A DNA stretch of 64,000 nucleotides, taken from Haloquadratum walsbyi J07HQW1 (GTDB lineage Archaea > Halobacteriota > Halobacteria > Halobacteriales > Haloferacaceae). The stretch is from the NCBI GenBank assembly GCA_000415965.1, contig KE356560.1:2739436-2803435 (forward strand). The letters are read 5' to 3'. A program made the position numbers and the translations under genes. How positions within the stretch are numbered: position 1 is the first letter of the stretch; every line of letters starts with the position of its first letter. This document shows, in pieces, positions 26,850 to 35,814 of the stretch. Below the pieces are notes generated by a model, which saw only the letters and a program-made list of their open reading frames with translations, searched no databases and had not been told where the DNA came from.

Positions 26850-28352
26850 TCAAGCTACCTGGTCCGCCATTTTTTCAGCAGTCAGTTGCCCACTGATGAG
26901 ACACATTGGAACGCCAATTCCTGGCGTGGTGAATGAACCAGTAAAGTACAGTCCATCAACAGCCGAGGAATGATGCCCAGGGCGAAGGAGTGCTGTTTGT
27001 TGAAGTGTATGAGCGAGTCCAAGCGCTGTTCCAGCGGTGCTATTATATCGGTCTGCGAAGTCATCAACGCAGAATGACCGCTCAACGACAATCCGATCAC
27101 GGAGGTCGACATCTGTATGTTCAGCAATATCATCTAAGATGAGATTACGATAGCGCTGACGTTGTTCTTCAGAGTCCTCAAGTCCGGCTGCAATTGGGAC
27201 AAGCGCAAACAGATTTGAGTGACCATCAGGTGCAACATCATCATCAGTTTGTGACGGAACGCAAAGATAATATGCCGGATCCGCAGGCCAAGCTGGGTCA
27301 TCAAAGATCTGTTCGAAGTGATCATCCCAGTCTGTTGGAAGTACAAGCGAGTGATGAGCAAGGTCGCCAACATCGCCTTCAACACCAAGATAGAGTAGAA
27401 ATGCCGATGGTGCATATGTCCGTGAATCCCAATAATCAGCGTCATACTGTCGTTTTTCTGGCGGAAGAAGCTCCATTTCAGTATGTCGGTAATCAGCATT
27501 GCTCACAACATACTCAGAGTAGAACTCTGCGTCAGTTTTTGTTCGAGTGACGAATGCTCCCTCTCGACCGCGAATTTCTGAGACAGGTGCATTTGTGTGG
27601 AATGTCACACCCAACTCATCTGCAAGGTCAACAATTCCGTCTACAACACCGCCAACCCCATTCTCGGGATAATAAACGCCCATATTGAAATCAACATGGC
27701 TCATGAGATTGTACAGTGCTGGCGTGTTTGTTGGGGCACCGCCAAGAAACACAAGCGTGTACTGCATAATCTGTTGGAGTTTTGGATGATCAAAGTATTG
27801 CTCAACATGATCTTGCATCGACCCAATCAATGAGAGCCCACGAGCGTTTTTAATGACATCCCAATCGGCATAATCAGACAGTTCAGTCCGATCCTCATAT
27901 ACGAAGTGTTCCATGCCAACCTCGTAATTCTTTTTCGACTTTGCAAGATATTCATCAAATCGGTCACCAGCGCCGGGTTCATACGATTCGAAGACTTCTC
28001 GATTCTGCTCACGGTCAGGAACCATCTCAACACGGTCGCCATCTTTGAAGAAGATTCGATAGTGAGGATCAAGCCGTGTGAGCTCATAATACTCACTTGG
28101 TTCACGATCGAAATAGTTGAAAAATCGCTCAAAGACATCAGGCATCAGATACCAGGATGGACCCATATCAAATTTGAATCCATCCACCTCAAGTCGGCTT
28201 GCGCGTCCACCAAGTTGTTCGTTTTTCTCAAGAACCGTGACATCCGCACCCGCATCGGCAAGATAGCAAGCCGTCGAAAGTCCGCCAAACCCGCCACCAA
28301 TGACGACGACGGATGACCCATCGATGTCACTGAGATCCGAGACTGTGTTCAT
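26850..28352 (-). CDS. crtD: Carotenoid 3,4-desaturase (CrtI/CrtD family)
   Basis: FAD-dependent desaturase of 500 aa. Dinucleotide-binding start: VVVIGGGFGGLSTACYLADAGADVTVLEKNEQLGGRAS; C-terminal FAD block TGSFTTPGIGVPMCLISGQ. ATG 28350-28352 is chosen because the Rossmann strand follows at the usual distance; the frame continues upstream to 28436 without conservation. Phytoene desaturase (crtI) and 3,4-desaturase (crtD) cannot be told apart by eye; position with lyeJ and cruF favours crtD. Confidence 0.88.
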   Translation of the reverse strand: MNTVSDLSDIDGSSVVVIGGGFGGLSTACYLADAGADVTVLEKNEQLGGRASRLEVDGFKFDMGPSWYLMPDVFERFFNYFDREPSEYYELTRLDPHYRIFFKDGDRVEMVPDREQNREVFESYEPGAGDRFDEYLAKSKKNYEVGMEHFVYEDRTELSDYADWDVIKNARGLSLIGSMQDHVEQYFDHPKLQQIMQYTLVFLGGAPTNTPALYNLMSHVDFNMGVYYPENGVGGVVDGIVDLADELGVTFHTNAPVSEIRGREGAFVTRTKTDAEFYSEYVVSNADYRHTEMELLPPEKRQYDADYWDSRTYAPSAFLLYLGVEGDVGDLAHHSLVLPTDWDDHFEQIFDDPAWPADPAYYLCVPSQTDDDVAPDGHSNLFALVPIAAGLEDSEEQRQRYRNLILDDIAEHTDVDLRDRIVVERSFCVDDFADRYNSTAGTALGLAHTLQQTALLRPGHHSSAVDGLYFTGSFTTPGIGVPMCLISGQLTAEKMADQVA

Positions 28353-28787
28353 ATAGAATCTTAAGACCGTCAGAGCAATAAAACGACTGACTATCAAATA
28401 TGTCTGCAGATGATGGATATGAACTGAGACTGACATGCACTACTCAGTTCACTCTAATGCAGTGTGCTTTCTCGGTAAGTATCATTATGGATTAATTCGT
28501 TACAAAACAAGAACATAACCACGTCAGCGTCAATGTCCATGTCCACGTCTCCATCTCCTCTCCGTCTCCGACACTCAACCTGTCTTGACCGTCGAATGAA
28601 GATAAGATGAAACGAAGACTGTGAGTGGAACCGGAAGTGGAACTGGAAGTGAAGTTGTGTTTCTCACTGATTCGTTTGGTGGGATATCTGATGACTGCAT
28701 TGGCTCTTATCGTCGCGAAGAGATATCAATTATCAGTATAGTTGAGGTATGAAGTATTTTTTATGATTAGAAGCATTATCAAATGAG
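28353..28787. other. 435-bp divergent spacer
   Basis: Between crtD and the UspA gene. Contains a hexamer-like tract (GTCAGCGTCAATGTCCATGT, about 28522-28565) and a GGAA-rich stretch (28625-28655). No gene seen. Confidence 0.45.
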
Positions 28788-29195
28788 ATGACAGTATACG
28801 TTCTTGCAACAGACCACGTCGATACGAGTGCGCGGCTATGTGATTATCTCATCACTCGAGTTGAAGACTCTGATACAGTCCATGCAATTAATTCACTCTA
28901 TGGGAGTGATAAAACGGGGTCTCAAGAGATACGAGATGGTAAGGAGGCACTGTCGGTGATCAGATCACGACTTGGTGCAATAGCAACGATTGAAACCCAT
29001 CAGTTTGTCAGAGGCAATGACCCCGACGTAGATATTCTAACACACGCTGAGGATGTCAATGCCGATGAACTTATTATCGGGGTGCAAAAACGAACGCCGA
29101 CGGCAAAGGTTGTTTTCGGGTCAACTGCACAATCTATCTTATTACAAACGGATCGGCCAACTGCTGTTGTGCCACTTACAGATGCTGAATCGTAA
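28788..29195 (+). CDS. Universal stress protein (UspA family)
   Basis: 135 aa. The ATP-binding signature G-x2-R/K..G-S-x-A is seen in GVQKRTPTAKVVFGSTAQSILLQTDRPTAVVP, typical of nucleotide-binding UspA proteins. The N-terminal strand YVLATDHVDTS replaces the common LVPVDGS. Single gene, no operon partner. Likely role in stress or nucleotide sensing; target unknown. Confidence 0.85.
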   Translation: MTVYVLATDHVDTSARLCDYLITRVEDSDTVHAINSLYGSDKTGSQEIRDGKEALSVIRSRLGAIATIETHQFVRGNDPDVDILTHAEDVNADELIIGVQKRTPTAKVVFGSTAQSILLQTDRPTAVVPLTDAES

Positions 29196-29216
29196 CGACT
29201 GAAGTCTCATTATATT

Positions 29217-29262
29217 GATAGAGTATGATATAACAGAATATGATATCATATGATATGATAGG
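29217..29262. repeat. TATGATAT-type A+T repeat
   Basis: Irregular TATGATA/ATGATATC units forming nested palindromes. The end ATATGATATGATAG recurs at 55656-55670. Confidence 0.55.
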
Positions 29263-29484
29263 CGACAGTCAGGAGAATTCCTCCATTTGTCTATTCCCCC
29301 GGGTCAACTGACCTGTGGCTTTTTGTTTTACTGACGCGCTTTGGAAGGAGATTCGATATCAAGGGATTGTTCGGCTCTCCGAATTAACTCGGAATAATTC
29401 AACTATCAGTACCGACACTGATTCTGATTAACCTGCCGATTGTCGGATTTGCCGCTGGCACAAACACGATGATCTGTGGAAATA

Positions 29485-29580
29485 TGCTTATGATTCGGTA
29501 TTCGAAGCGGAATCGAGTAGGTGCAAAAACTGGCGTCTTGAGTCTGATGAGTACAGATTTGTGGACAAGCAGCTGTCAAA
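29485..29580 (+). repeat. Dispersed GAAC-hairpin repeat, copy h (truncated)
   Basis: Shares ATTCGAAGCGGAAT and CTTGAGTCTGATGAGTACAG with copy f (56765-56885). The second half of the core hairpin is missing. Confidence 0.5.
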
Positions 29581-29593
29581 GTTCAAACGACTG

Positions 29594-30556
29594 CTAAACG
29601 CTGGAGGATGATGACTCAACTGTTGATGACAAAAATGCATCAATATGTGCAACAACAGTATCGGCAGCAGGCTGATCAGCCAACTCAACATGAGTAAACG
29701 GGAGTTCGATGACGGTTGCATTAGCCATCTCAGCAGCCATTGATGAAGCTGAGTCCGGTGCGCTAATCGTGTCGTTTGTATTTGTATTACATATAATGAC
29801 GGTTGGAGTGGTGACGTGTGATCTAACAGTATCACGTGAGAGGGTGAAAAACGAGCGTGCGGGGAGTGAGATGTTCTTTGTGTTTGTTTCTGCTTGAGTT
29901 ACCGAATTAGATAGATATGATGTCGATACGTCGATCAATGAAAACGCATCAGTATCATACACAGGGATCGTATGTGGGTCGGTGAACACCGACTGGAATT
30001 TATCACGAATTCCCTGAATAAATCCACGAAGTCGATATCGTCGGGACTGCGAATCAAGAAACGAACGACCAGATTTGATTGGCATCATTCCAATCACGGC
30101 GTCGATATCAGTATCACTCGCAGCAACAGATACTGCAACACCACAGCCAAGATCAATCCCACATAAGATTAACTGAGACGTATCGATATCCGCTCGGGCG
30201 CGAAGTCCAGCAAGAGCCGCTTTCCAATCATCACGTTGCGCTGCAGGGTCAATGTGGTTTCGTGGGGTGCCGTCGCTGTTACCCATATATCGAACATCGA
30301 AATCAAACACTGCATATCCAGCACTAGCGAGGCGTTTCGGATATACATTAGAGATAATATGTCTTCCACCAGGGAGACCGCTCGCAGTAACGATTAACGC
30401 TGGATCATTCGGGCGGTCGGGTCGATAAAGTGTACCACGACAAGCAATGTCATCGCTCATAAATGTCATCGTGACTGTCGAGAATACATATCGAGATGGA
30501 ACCGTCTCTGAAGCGACATCGGCGATATAGTGATGTGCTGAGTCAGACGATGTCAC
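29594..30556 (-). CDS. Alpha/beta hydrolase with Asp in the nucleophile elbow
   Basis: 320 aa. The beta-strand TLYRPDRPNDPALIVTASGLPGGR leads to an oxyanion-type loop. The region YAVFDFDVRYMGNSDGTPR matches the G-x-S-x-G peptidase/dienelactone-hydrolase superfamily. The elbow reads LCGIDLGCGVAV: Asp replaces Ser in G-x-S-x-G. Asp nucleophiles occur in haloalkane dehalogenases and epoxide hydrolases; otherwise the protein may be inactive. The last residues are Ser-rich. It overlaps the DUF8159-like gene upstream by 4 nt. Substrate unknown. Confidence 0.8.
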   Translation of the reverse strand: MTSSDSAHHYIADVASETVPSRYVFSTVTMTFMSDDIACRGTLYRPDRPNDPALIVTASGLPGGRHIISNVYPKRLASAGYAVFDFDVRYMGNSDGTPRNHIDPAAQRDDWKAALAGLRARADIDTSQLILCGIDLGCGVAVSVAASDTDIDAVIGMMPIKSGRSFLDSQSRRYRLRGFIQGIRDKFQSVFTDPHTIPVYDTDAFSLIDVSTSYLSNSVTQAETNTKNISLPARSFFTLSRDTVRSHVTTPTVIICNTNTNDTISAPDSASSMAAEMANATVIELPFTHVELADQPAADTVVAHIDAFLSSTVESSSSSV

Positions 30557-30987
30557 TTGCTCTCCTCATCGTTTGATTTTGCTGGAGTGTCAGTCGTTGT
30601 CTGTGAGTCATCACTCGCGAGTAAATCAACTGCAGGTTCGGGTTCAGTTGCATCAAGCGTATTGATAACGCATGTAGAGAATTCAGTCCCATCGATGTTG
30701 TAATTCTGATACTGATTAAACCACTCAGCATTGACATACCATGTTCCTTGTACATCGTCTGCATGTCGCAATACGGTTGCCTCAACACGCGCCGGATCCC
30801 ACTCATCAATCTCAATTGCATCAATGAATGTTTGTAAGGCGCGACCCATCTCTTGATGATTGACTGATTTGCCAGGAAATGCAGTAAGATAGACGACACT
30901 GACAAGCGTATCAGTAATCTCAATCGCTTCCACATTGATTCCATTCGATCGAAGGTCGCCCTCAAGACCCGAAATCACATCGCTCAT
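30553..30987 (-). CDS. Conserved haloarchaeal protein (DUF8159-like)
   Basis: 144 aa from ATG 30985-30987. Alternating strands and helices (VEAIEITDTLVSVVYLTAFPG, EMGRALQTFIDAIEID, VEATVLRHADDVQGTWYVNAEW) followed by a disordered acidic tail. Known only as a conserved haloarchaeal family; function unknown. First gene of a two-gene unit with the hydrolase. The frame extends to 31035 but those residues look non-conserved. Confidence 0.7.
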   Translation of the reverse strand: MSDVISGLEGDLRSNGINVEAIEITDTLVSVVYLTAFPGKSVNHQEMGRALQTFIDAIEIDEWDPARVEATVLRHADDVQGTWYVNAEWFNQYQNYNIDGTEFSTCVINTLDATEPEPAVDLLASDDSQTTTDTPAKSNDEESK

Positions 30988-31186
30988 ATGACTAACTGAG
31001 GATACGGTAGCATTATTTAATTTCCTTAGGCTCACTCCCCGTCCACACCAAGCACCGCAGCCGAAGGCGAATAGAGTGTGGTAGGTTACGTTTCACAGTG
31101 CGATATCCTCAGATGAAAGTGTATGAGTGCCATGTTCGATATTACACACCAGCGATATTATGCAACTACCGATATAAGTAGCTTGC

Positions 31187-31864
31187 ATGAGCATCCTCAG
31201 GCGGCTTTATGATCCATTAAATCGGTCTGTTGCTTTGTTTGTCGATGGACCAAACGTGCTTCGTGAGGAATTCGATGTTGATCTCGACGATGTGCGAATA
31301 GCAGGAGAGCAGTTTGGGCACCCTGCAATGAGACGACTGTATCTTGATGAGCATGCACCGTCAGGGCTGATTCAGGCAGCAGAAGCACGAGGGTTTGAAG
31401 TTATTGTCACAAGTAGCGATGTTGACGTCAGATTAAGCGTTGATCTCACAAGAGCCGCCGTAACAGACAAGGCTGATATCATCGCAATTGTCTCCCGAGA
31501 CGCCGATTTTAAGCCTGCGATTGAAGTTGCAAACGATCATGGTCAACAAACAGTCGTCGTTGCGCCAGGGGTGGATGGACGTTCTGATGCCCTCCGGAAC
31601 GCAGCAACAACTCAGATAACTCTCGGCGAGCACAGGGAGGGAGACACTGCCGCATACTCACAAGGTCAGTATCAGGGTGAGACCGCACACGACGCGAAGA
31701 CAGGGAATATAACGCATCAAGCAAATCAGAGTCAGGACCAGAGTGTCGCTGAACAAGCGGAATCACACACCAACATGAGCGAAGATGCAGATTCGAAGGT
31801 GGACTCAGAGTCGAATGCAGAGACAACAGATGATACCCCGACATTCGTTGGATATGATAATTAA
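31187..31864 (+). CDS. NYN-domain (LabA/DUF88-like) putative nuclease
   Basis: 225 aa. PIN-like NYN fold: strand VALFVDGPNVLREEF with the first catalytic Asp (about 20), ADIIAIVSRDADFKPAIEVANDHGQQTVVVAPG with further acidic residues (about 99-112). The last 70 residues are Gln/Glu/Ser-rich and disordered. NYN proteins are metal-dependent RNases in known cases. It is followed 24 bp later by a TatD-like gene on the same strand; both suggest nucleic-acid processing. Confidence 0.85.
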   Translation: MSILRRLYDPLNRSVALFVDGPNVLREEFDVDLDDVRIAGEQFGHPAMRRLYLDEHAPSGLIQAAEARGFEVIVTSSDVDVRLSVDLTRAAVTDKADIIAIVSRDADFKPAIEVANDHGQQTVVVAPGVDGRSDALRNAATTQITLGEHREGDTAAYSQGQYQGETAHDAKTGNITHQANQSQDQSVAEQAESHTNMSEDADSKVDSESNAETTDDTPTFVGYDN

Positions 31865-31888
31865 GTAGACGCATAGACATTACTAAAT

Positions 31889-32734
31889 ATGGATTCATTG
31901 GAAACACCGGTACTTGATAATCACCTTCATCTTGACCCAGAGCATGGTCAGGGGTTCGACGCCGTCAAAGACTTTACCCGAGTTGGTGGGACTCATCTTC
32001 TTGTTGTGAATAAACCGTCCTGGCACCTTGGTGTTGACCCGACGTGTGGGTCGGATTTCGACACTGTCTTTCAGACGACAATTGATATCGTTGAGACCGC
32101 ATCAGAGATGCTTCCAGGACAGGCATGGCCGGTCTTGGGCGTTCATCCCGGGTTGATTTCTCGGTTGGTTGATGAACGATCATACGAGCCCGAGACAGCA
32201 GCAGAGTTAATGTGTGCTGGACTTGACCGCGCAGCGTCATATGTTCGTGATGACACCGCACTGGCATTGAAATCCGGACGACCACATTATGATGTCTCTG
32301 AGGCAGTATGGACAGCCTCAAATCGTGTCATGAAGCACGCTTTTCATCTCGGTGGTGAGCTTGATTGTGCTGTGCAATTACACACAGAAGCGACAAATGA
32401 TCTTACTGATGTTGCCGCGTGGGCCGAGGACCGCGGGGTTCCGGCACAGCGGGTTGTCAAACATTATGCGGGTGGAACGCTTGCCGGACCGACGCCAAGC
32501 GTCATGTCAGAGAAAGACCGATTGGAGACTGCGGCAATTGAGGAGAAGCCATTTTTAATGGAGACAGATTTTATTGATGATCCTGATCGACCGGGGGCAG
32601 TCCTCGGACCGAAGACTGTGCCTCGGCGTGTTAGGTGGTTACAGCAAAACGGATATGATACCGCGATTGAGCAAGCACATATTGAGACGCCAAAGATGAT
32701 CTACGGAATTGATACAGAGTCAGCGGTCTCGTAA
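31889..32734 (+). CDS. TatD-related metal-dependent hydrolase
   Basis: 281 aa, TIM-barrel amidohydrolase of the archaeal TatD branch. Metal motif DNHLHLD (9-15), VLGVHPGL, HTEATNDLTD, VKHYAGG and METDFIDDP (C-terminal Asp ligand). At the site where bacterial TatD has GEIGLD, this protein has ALKSGRPHYDVS; I believe that is usual for this branch. Likely hydrolase, substrate unproven. Shares a transcript with the NYN gene. A TnpB relic abuts its stop codon. Confidence 0.85.
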   Translation: MDSLETPVLDNHLHLDPEHGQGFDAVKDFTRVGGTHLLVVNKPSWHLGVDPTCGSDFDTVFQTTIDIVETASEMLPGQAWPVLGVHPGLISRLVDERSYEPETAAELMCAGLDRAASYVRDDTALALKSGRPHYDVSEAVWTASNRVMKHAFHLGGELDCAVQLHTEATNDLTDVAAWAEDRGVPAQRVVKHYAGGTLAGPTPSVMSEKDRLETAAIEEKPFLMETDFIDDPDRPGAVLGPKTVPRRVRWLQQNGYDTAIEQAHIETPKMIYGIDTESAVS

Positions 32735-32822
32735 CGTTCCTGAACCACCCCACCGACTCAGCCACTGGCGTGGCTCCGGTGAGAGTAGGGCTTCCTGTTT
32801 CGACGACGTGCTCTCCATCCAC
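32735..32822 (-). pseudogene. TnpB C-terminal relic
   Basis: The minus frame reads GEHVVETGSPTL then TPVAESVGWF; VVETGSPTL is a signature of haloarchaeal IS1341-type TnpB tails. It begins at the base after the TatD-like stop. No body of the gene remains. Confidence 0.45.
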
Positions 32823-32889
32823 GACATCAGACGCACCCGATTATCTAAACGATTTTATCAATAACAGTCGGTGGTAATATGATCACTGT

Positions 32890-32990
32890 GTATATCTGAA
32901 TCCACACTCAGACGGTTCATCTGGAACGCCTGTATGCGCGTTCCGCTTCGGAGACAGAAATCACAGTCCCAACAACTGATAAATCATCAG
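32890..32990 (-). repeat. Dispersed GAAC-hairpin repeat, copy c
   Basis: Minus-strand core GAAGCGGAACGCGCATACAG continues GGCGTTCC; arms GGAACGC and GCGTTCC pair. The downstream AGTGTGGATTCAGA matches copy a. Confidence 0.7.
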
Positions 32991-33176
32991 ACACAGTGTG
33001 CGGATTCACTCAGATTCTGACACGCAGAGAGGGTGGTGTCGTTCAGTTTCTGATGGGATGACCGCGATACCTCTTTCAGTCTGTGAAAGATTGCGGTGAT
33101 TCAGTTCATCGAATGTGATGCTAGTGTCTGCATACGACAAGAAAGGTCTTTGAGTACCGACCGGAATTATGAAGAT

Positions 33177-33764
33177 ATGACTGAGGCTGAGGAGACATAT
33201 TATACCGAAGAACGGTGGCAGAACTGGCTTTCACGTGTTGAGGAAGAGGACTTAGACCCAGAGAATGAGGACTCTGCACGATTGCTGTTGAATTTACAAG
33301 ATGATGCTGCAATTGCCATTGCAAAAATCGTTTCAGCATTTGAAGAGGACGAGCTTGATCAATCAGCAGCACTTGATGAACTTGAGCGAGTTCGCGAAAT
33401 CGTATTAGCAGAGCCAGAATTTAACGCAGAAGAAACCTCTGAGGATAAGATCATGCTTGTTGATGGTGTGCAAACGAGTCTGGTCTGTGTTTTCTATGCT
33501 GCTGAGGAGTATATTCTCGGAGGAACTGCGGAGTCAGCACCATTAACTGAGTATGTCGAGGCTGCTGCAGACGCTGAGGCGGATGAAGATGTCGATGCCG
33601 CCCTTGGATACCTCGTTCAAGCGGGAACGCGAATTATCGCAGGCGATGAGCTTGATGTGACTGTTGTTGATGAAATCGAATATGGGCTTGTCTCTGAATG
33701 GGTTAACGGGCTTGATAGTCTTCAAAGTGCAATGAGTGATCCCGAGGTTGTTGAAGAAGACTAA
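33177..33764 (+). CDS. DUF2150 family protein
   Basis: 195 aa, very acidic, mostly helical. MTEAEETYYTEERWQNWLSRV is the family start, so ATG 33177 is preferred over the upstream frame to 33096. It has the conserved middle SARLLLNLQDDAAIAIAKIV and C-terminus GTRIIAGDELDVTVVDEIEYGLVSEWV. Euryarchaeal family with no known function; single gene. Confidence 0.88.
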   Translation: MTEAEETYYTEERWQNWLSRVEEEDLDPENEDSARLLLNLQDDAAIAIAKIVSAFEEDELDQSAALDELERVREIVLAEPEFNAEETSEDKIMLVDGVQTSLVCVFYAAEEYILGGTAESAPLTEYVEAAADAEADEDVDAALGYLVQAGTRIIAGDELDVTVVDEIEYGLVSEWVNGLDSLQSAMSDPEVVEED

Positions 33765-34095
33765 CGAGGAGTGTTACACTCAGCCTCGGTTGGTCAAATA
33801 TTCTCTGTTTCCAAGTATGCTCGGTAGTTGTCCTGTATATCCGTTGGATAATCTGTGTGAGTGATGCTGTTCAGACGTAACGTGAGTATAGATAGTTCAT
33901 GTTTTATTCGAAGATAACGAGATAATGGTGACTTACTTGGAGATTATCTGCGTACTGTGGTTGATTCTGATAGAGGCAGTCTCGGGACTGAACTTCAGAT
34001 TTGTATAATCGTTACGGATTTGTATCGACTTGTTTTCGACAGACAACGTATCTATTATCGACAAATCCAAATACCGAGCCAGTGATATTAGGGAT
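33765..34095. other. 330-bp spacer
   Basis: Leader region of the HMG-CoA synthase gene. No repeat or gene seen. Confidence 0.4.
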
Positions 34096-35439
34096 ATGTC
34101 ACAGACACCTGTTGGTATTGATGGAATTGAATTATGGAGTGGCAAGTTACGACTTGACCTTCCAAATACGTTCGCACCTGTGAAAGACGAGGATCCAGCG
34201 AAATATACCAAGGGACTGGGCGTTGAGCATTCCTCACTTCCTGATGTGTATGAGGATATCGTCACGATGGGAGCAAATGCTGCTAAACAGCTATTAGACC
34301 GGAAAGGGCTCACACCGAATGATATCGGTCGGATCGATGTGGCGACGGAGTCAGCGTTTGATAACTCTAAGCCAGTATCAACATACATCGCAGGCTGTCT
34401 CGAAGAGGTGTATGAAGAGGACTTTCATCATGCCAATAAGGGAGAACGGAAGTTTGCGTGTGTTTCCGGTACCCAGAGTATCGATGATGCATACAACTGG
34501 ATTCGTGCCGGACGTAATCGCGGTCGCGCTGCATTAGTCATCGCAACAGATACCGCATTATACGAGCGAGGTGACCCTGGTGAAGCAACGCAGGGCGCAG
34601 GCGCAGTTGCAATGCTCATTGATGCAGATCCAGACATTGTCGCGCTTTCGGCTGAGCAAGGGTTCGGGAGTGCTGATGAGACAGATTTCCTCAAGCCGAA
34701 TCAACAGTTCCCAAGTGTTGATGGGAAACGATCGATGCAGGTGTATCTTGCACGGATGCGGGAAGCGCTCGAAGATTATGAATCAATCACCGACGATACT
34801 CATCCTGATGATTTCGCCTACGTCCCATTCCACACACCGTTCCCAGGGATGGTACGAAAAGCGGCACTTCTTGGATTTCGACATATCTCACGAGGAACCG
34901 ACGTCGAGTCAGCACTTGCAAGTGAAATCGGAACCCAACCACGAGAATCAGAATTTGTCTCAAGAGAGGCGTATGAGGAGGCGATTCGTGGGTATATGGA
35001 TAAACTCAAAGAAACAGACACATATCAACAGTGGTATGAAGCGGCAATTGATCCAACAGTCGACATTGCCCGGATGGTCGGAAACTGGTATACAGGTTCA
35101 GTACATGTCGCACGTCTTTCGACACTAATTGCAGCCGCAGACGCAAATCGTGATCTCACCGGCGAAAAGCTCCTTGTTGCATCGTATGGGTCAGGTGCGC
35201 AGGCAGAAATTCACGCTGAGACTGTACAACCGGAGTGGCGTGAGGCAATTACACCGGTAAGTGTTGAAAGTCAACTTGAGGCTCGATATGATCTTTCATT
35301 TGAGGAGTATGAACGCGTTCATGATGTGCATAATCATGAAAAAGATACTGAGATTGAGGCATTCACCACGCCCGAATCAGAGTTCGTGTTTACCGGATGG
35401 GGACGGATGAGCGAGCGACGGTATGAGTATATCGAGTGA
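34096..35439 (+). CDS. hmgB: Hydroxymethylglutaryl-CoA synthase
   Basis: Condenses acetyl-CoA with acetoacetyl-CoA to HMG-CoA, start of the mevalonate route to archaeal lipids and carotenoids. 447 aa from ATG 34096 (MSQTPVGIDG). Catalytic Glu85 in ATESAFDNSKP, Cys122 in FACVSGTQS, His in YVPFHTPFPGMV, then a C-terminal GSGA loop (LLVASYGSGAQAEI). The frame is open 22 codons further upstream without homology. A convergent regulator follows at 35815. Confidence 0.94.
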   Translation: MSQTPVGIDGIELWSGKLRLDLPNTFAPVKDEDPAKYTKGLGVEHSSLPDVYEDIVTMGANAAKQLLDRKGLTPNDIGRIDVATESAFDNSKPVSTYIAGCLEEVYEEDFHHANKGERKFACVSGTQSIDDAYNWIRAGRNRGRAALVIATDTALYERGDPGEATQGAGAVAMLIDADPDIVALSAEQGFGSADETDFLKPNQQFPSVDGKRSMQVYLARMREALEDYESITDDTHPDDFAYVPFHTPFPGMVRKAALLGFRHISRGTDVESALASEIGTQPRESEFVSREAYEEAIRGYMDKLKETDTYQQWYEAAIDPTVDIARMVGNWYTGSVHVARLSTLIAAADANRDLTGEKLLVASYGSGAQAEIHAETVQPEWREAITPVSVESQLEARYDLSFEEYERVHDVHNHEKDTEIEAFTTPESEFVFTGWGRMSERRYEYIE

Positions 35440-35814
35440 GCACATAGTTAGAGGGACGACCATTGTCCCCCAGCAGTCGTTGGCAATATAATCAGTGTTT
35501 ATATTCGAAACCACACTAACTTCGACTAGAACGCTCGGTGGCGCGTTCCACTTCGGATACAGAAATCAAATTACCAACAACTGCTAACACCCTGTCACAG
35601 CAGCTAACACGGGGTTGGGATTATTATGCTTGGAATGGAGCAATCCTGACTCTCACTCCGACTCCGACCCTCACGGACATATCGGTATGAATCCCAAGCC
35701 TTCCAATTGGCTAGCCGGCTAGTTAATCAATAAATCAGCTTTTATTTTTTAGGTAATTAATCGTTAACCAGCATCAGCATCAGGATTGTGACTTTCGGTC
35801 GTTTTGGTCGGGAT
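35440..35814. other. 375-bp convergent spacer
   Basis: Holds a copy of the GAAC-hairpin repeat (35500-35590) and a short CTCACTCCGACTCCGACC tract (about 35652-35672). Confidence 0.5.
35500..35590 (-). repeat. Dispersed GAAC-hairpin repeat, copy d
   Basis: Minus strand: GGTAATTTGATTTCTG, GAAGTGGAACGCGCCACC, GAGCGTTCT, then AGTGTGGTTTCGAA. Same order of blocks as copies a and b. Confidence 0.65.

Larger units (their letters stand above)
29196..29593. other. 400-bp convergent spacer with A+T repeats and a dispersed-repeat copy
   Basis: 29217-29262 is a run of TATGATAT-like units. 29485-29580 is a copy of the dispersed GAAC-hairpin family. A T-rich stretch with TTTTTGTTTTA (29320-29330) could end transcription. 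Confidence 0.5.
32735..33176. other. 440-bp spacer
   Basis: Made of a TnpB relic (32735-32822), a GAAC-hairpin repeat (32890-32990) and a leader for the DUF2150 gene. Confidence 0.5.

Noticed and set aside
31030-31080. Another tnpB tail fragment (CTCACTCCCCGTCCACACCA)
   Set aside because: Slight likeness to the 10244 fragment, but too few matching bases to list.
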